Source: Treponema sp. (GTDB lineage: Bacteria > Spirochaetota > Spirochaetia > Treponematales > Breznakiellaceae). Taken from it: a DNA stretch of 5,576 bases. A model generated the notes under the pieces. It was not told where the DNA came from and ran no database searches. It saw only the letters and a list, made by a program, of their open reading frames with translations. The first letter of the stretch is position 1; every line of letters starts with the position of its first letter. Position numbers and translations under genes: made by a program. This document shows, piece by piece, positions 5,511 to 5,576 of this stretch. The DNA is taken from NCBI GenBank assembly GCA_031254175.1, contig JAIRUY010000163.1:1-5576 (forward strand), read 5' to 3'.

Positions 5511-5576
5511 TCAAATTAAATGATTAAGAAATAATATACCAGATAATAATACAATACTTAAGATAACAGAAATAAT
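5511..5576 (-). CDS. C-terminal end of a probable ECF T component (partial, 5' end outside window)
   Basis: On the minus strand one frame runs open from the window edge for 21 codons to a TGA at 5513-5511. The peptide is almost wholly hydrophobic (it begins IISVILSIVLLSGI and ends FLNHLI), like a final membrane helix. The stop lies 15 nt before the TTG start of the ECF ATPase, with that gene's AGGA in the gap, which is the spacing expected in one operon. ECF operons need a transmembrane coupling protein (EcfT/CbiQ family), and none is otherwise present, so this is the likely remnant. The other two minus-strand frames contain stops within this stretch. With so few residues, and in AT-rich DNA that could mimic a hydrophobic peptide, the identity rests mainly on position. 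Confidence 0.55.
   Translation of the reverse strand: MISVILSIVLLSGILFLNHLI

Noticed and set aside
5032..5523. A 163-codon plus-strand open frame opposite the N-terminal half of the ECF ATPase
   Set aside because: It lies antisense to strongly conserved ABC motifs, its composition is Ser/Arg/Pro-rich as expected of a shadow frame, and no known domain is visible.
1..5576. CRISPR array, tRNA, rRNA, insertion sequence, phage or toxin-antitoxin genes
   Set aside because: No regularly spaced repeats, no tRNA cloverleaf, no transposase motifs or terminal inverted repeats were seen. The window is almost completely filled by the listed genes.

Overview
This is an ordinary chromosomal window of moderate GC content, densely packed with bacterial housekeeping and transport genes. 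It shows no mobile element, phage gene, CRISPR array, tRNA or rRNA. The organism cannot be fixed from sequence alone. A plant-type (long, trypanosomatid/plant-like) cofactor-independent phosphoglycerate mutase beside an ECF-type transporter with a fused double ATPase would suit an anaerobic or host-associated bacterium such as a Treponema-like spirochaete. That placement is an inference held at low confidence.

Layout from left to right. Positions 1-1157 (minus strand) hold the N-terminal 385 codons of gpmI, whose 3' end lies outside the window. Positions 1224-2051 (minus) encode a 275-residue radical SAM protein of the COG0731 (Fe-S oxidoreductase, TYW1-related) type, with no assigned substrate. 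Divergently, 2126-3187 (plus) encodes a stand-alone RlmK-type 23S rRNA methyltransferase. Only 74 bp separate these two genes, and neither has a visible Shine-Dalgarno sequence. Positions 3199-5576 (minus) carry the 3' part of an ECF transporter operon. It consists of the last 21 codons of a probable T component (stop at 5511), a 506-residue fused double ATPase (5495-3975) and a 259-residue S component (3978-3199). The operon converges on the methyltransferase gene with only 11 bp between the stop codons.

How the genes work together: the T, AA and S genes are translationally coupled, with a 15-nt gap and then a TTGA overlap. They should build one dedicated (group I) ECF importer, in which the S protein binds an unknown micronutrient, the T protein couples, and the fused ATPase drives transport. 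The other three genes act separately, in glycolysis, a radical SAM reaction and ribosome modification. I found no wholly new system. The points most worth a second look are a degenerate composite ATP site in the fused ECF ATPase, the orphan specificity of the transporter, and the matched, apparently near-leaderless starts of the divergent radical SAM and rlmK-like genes.
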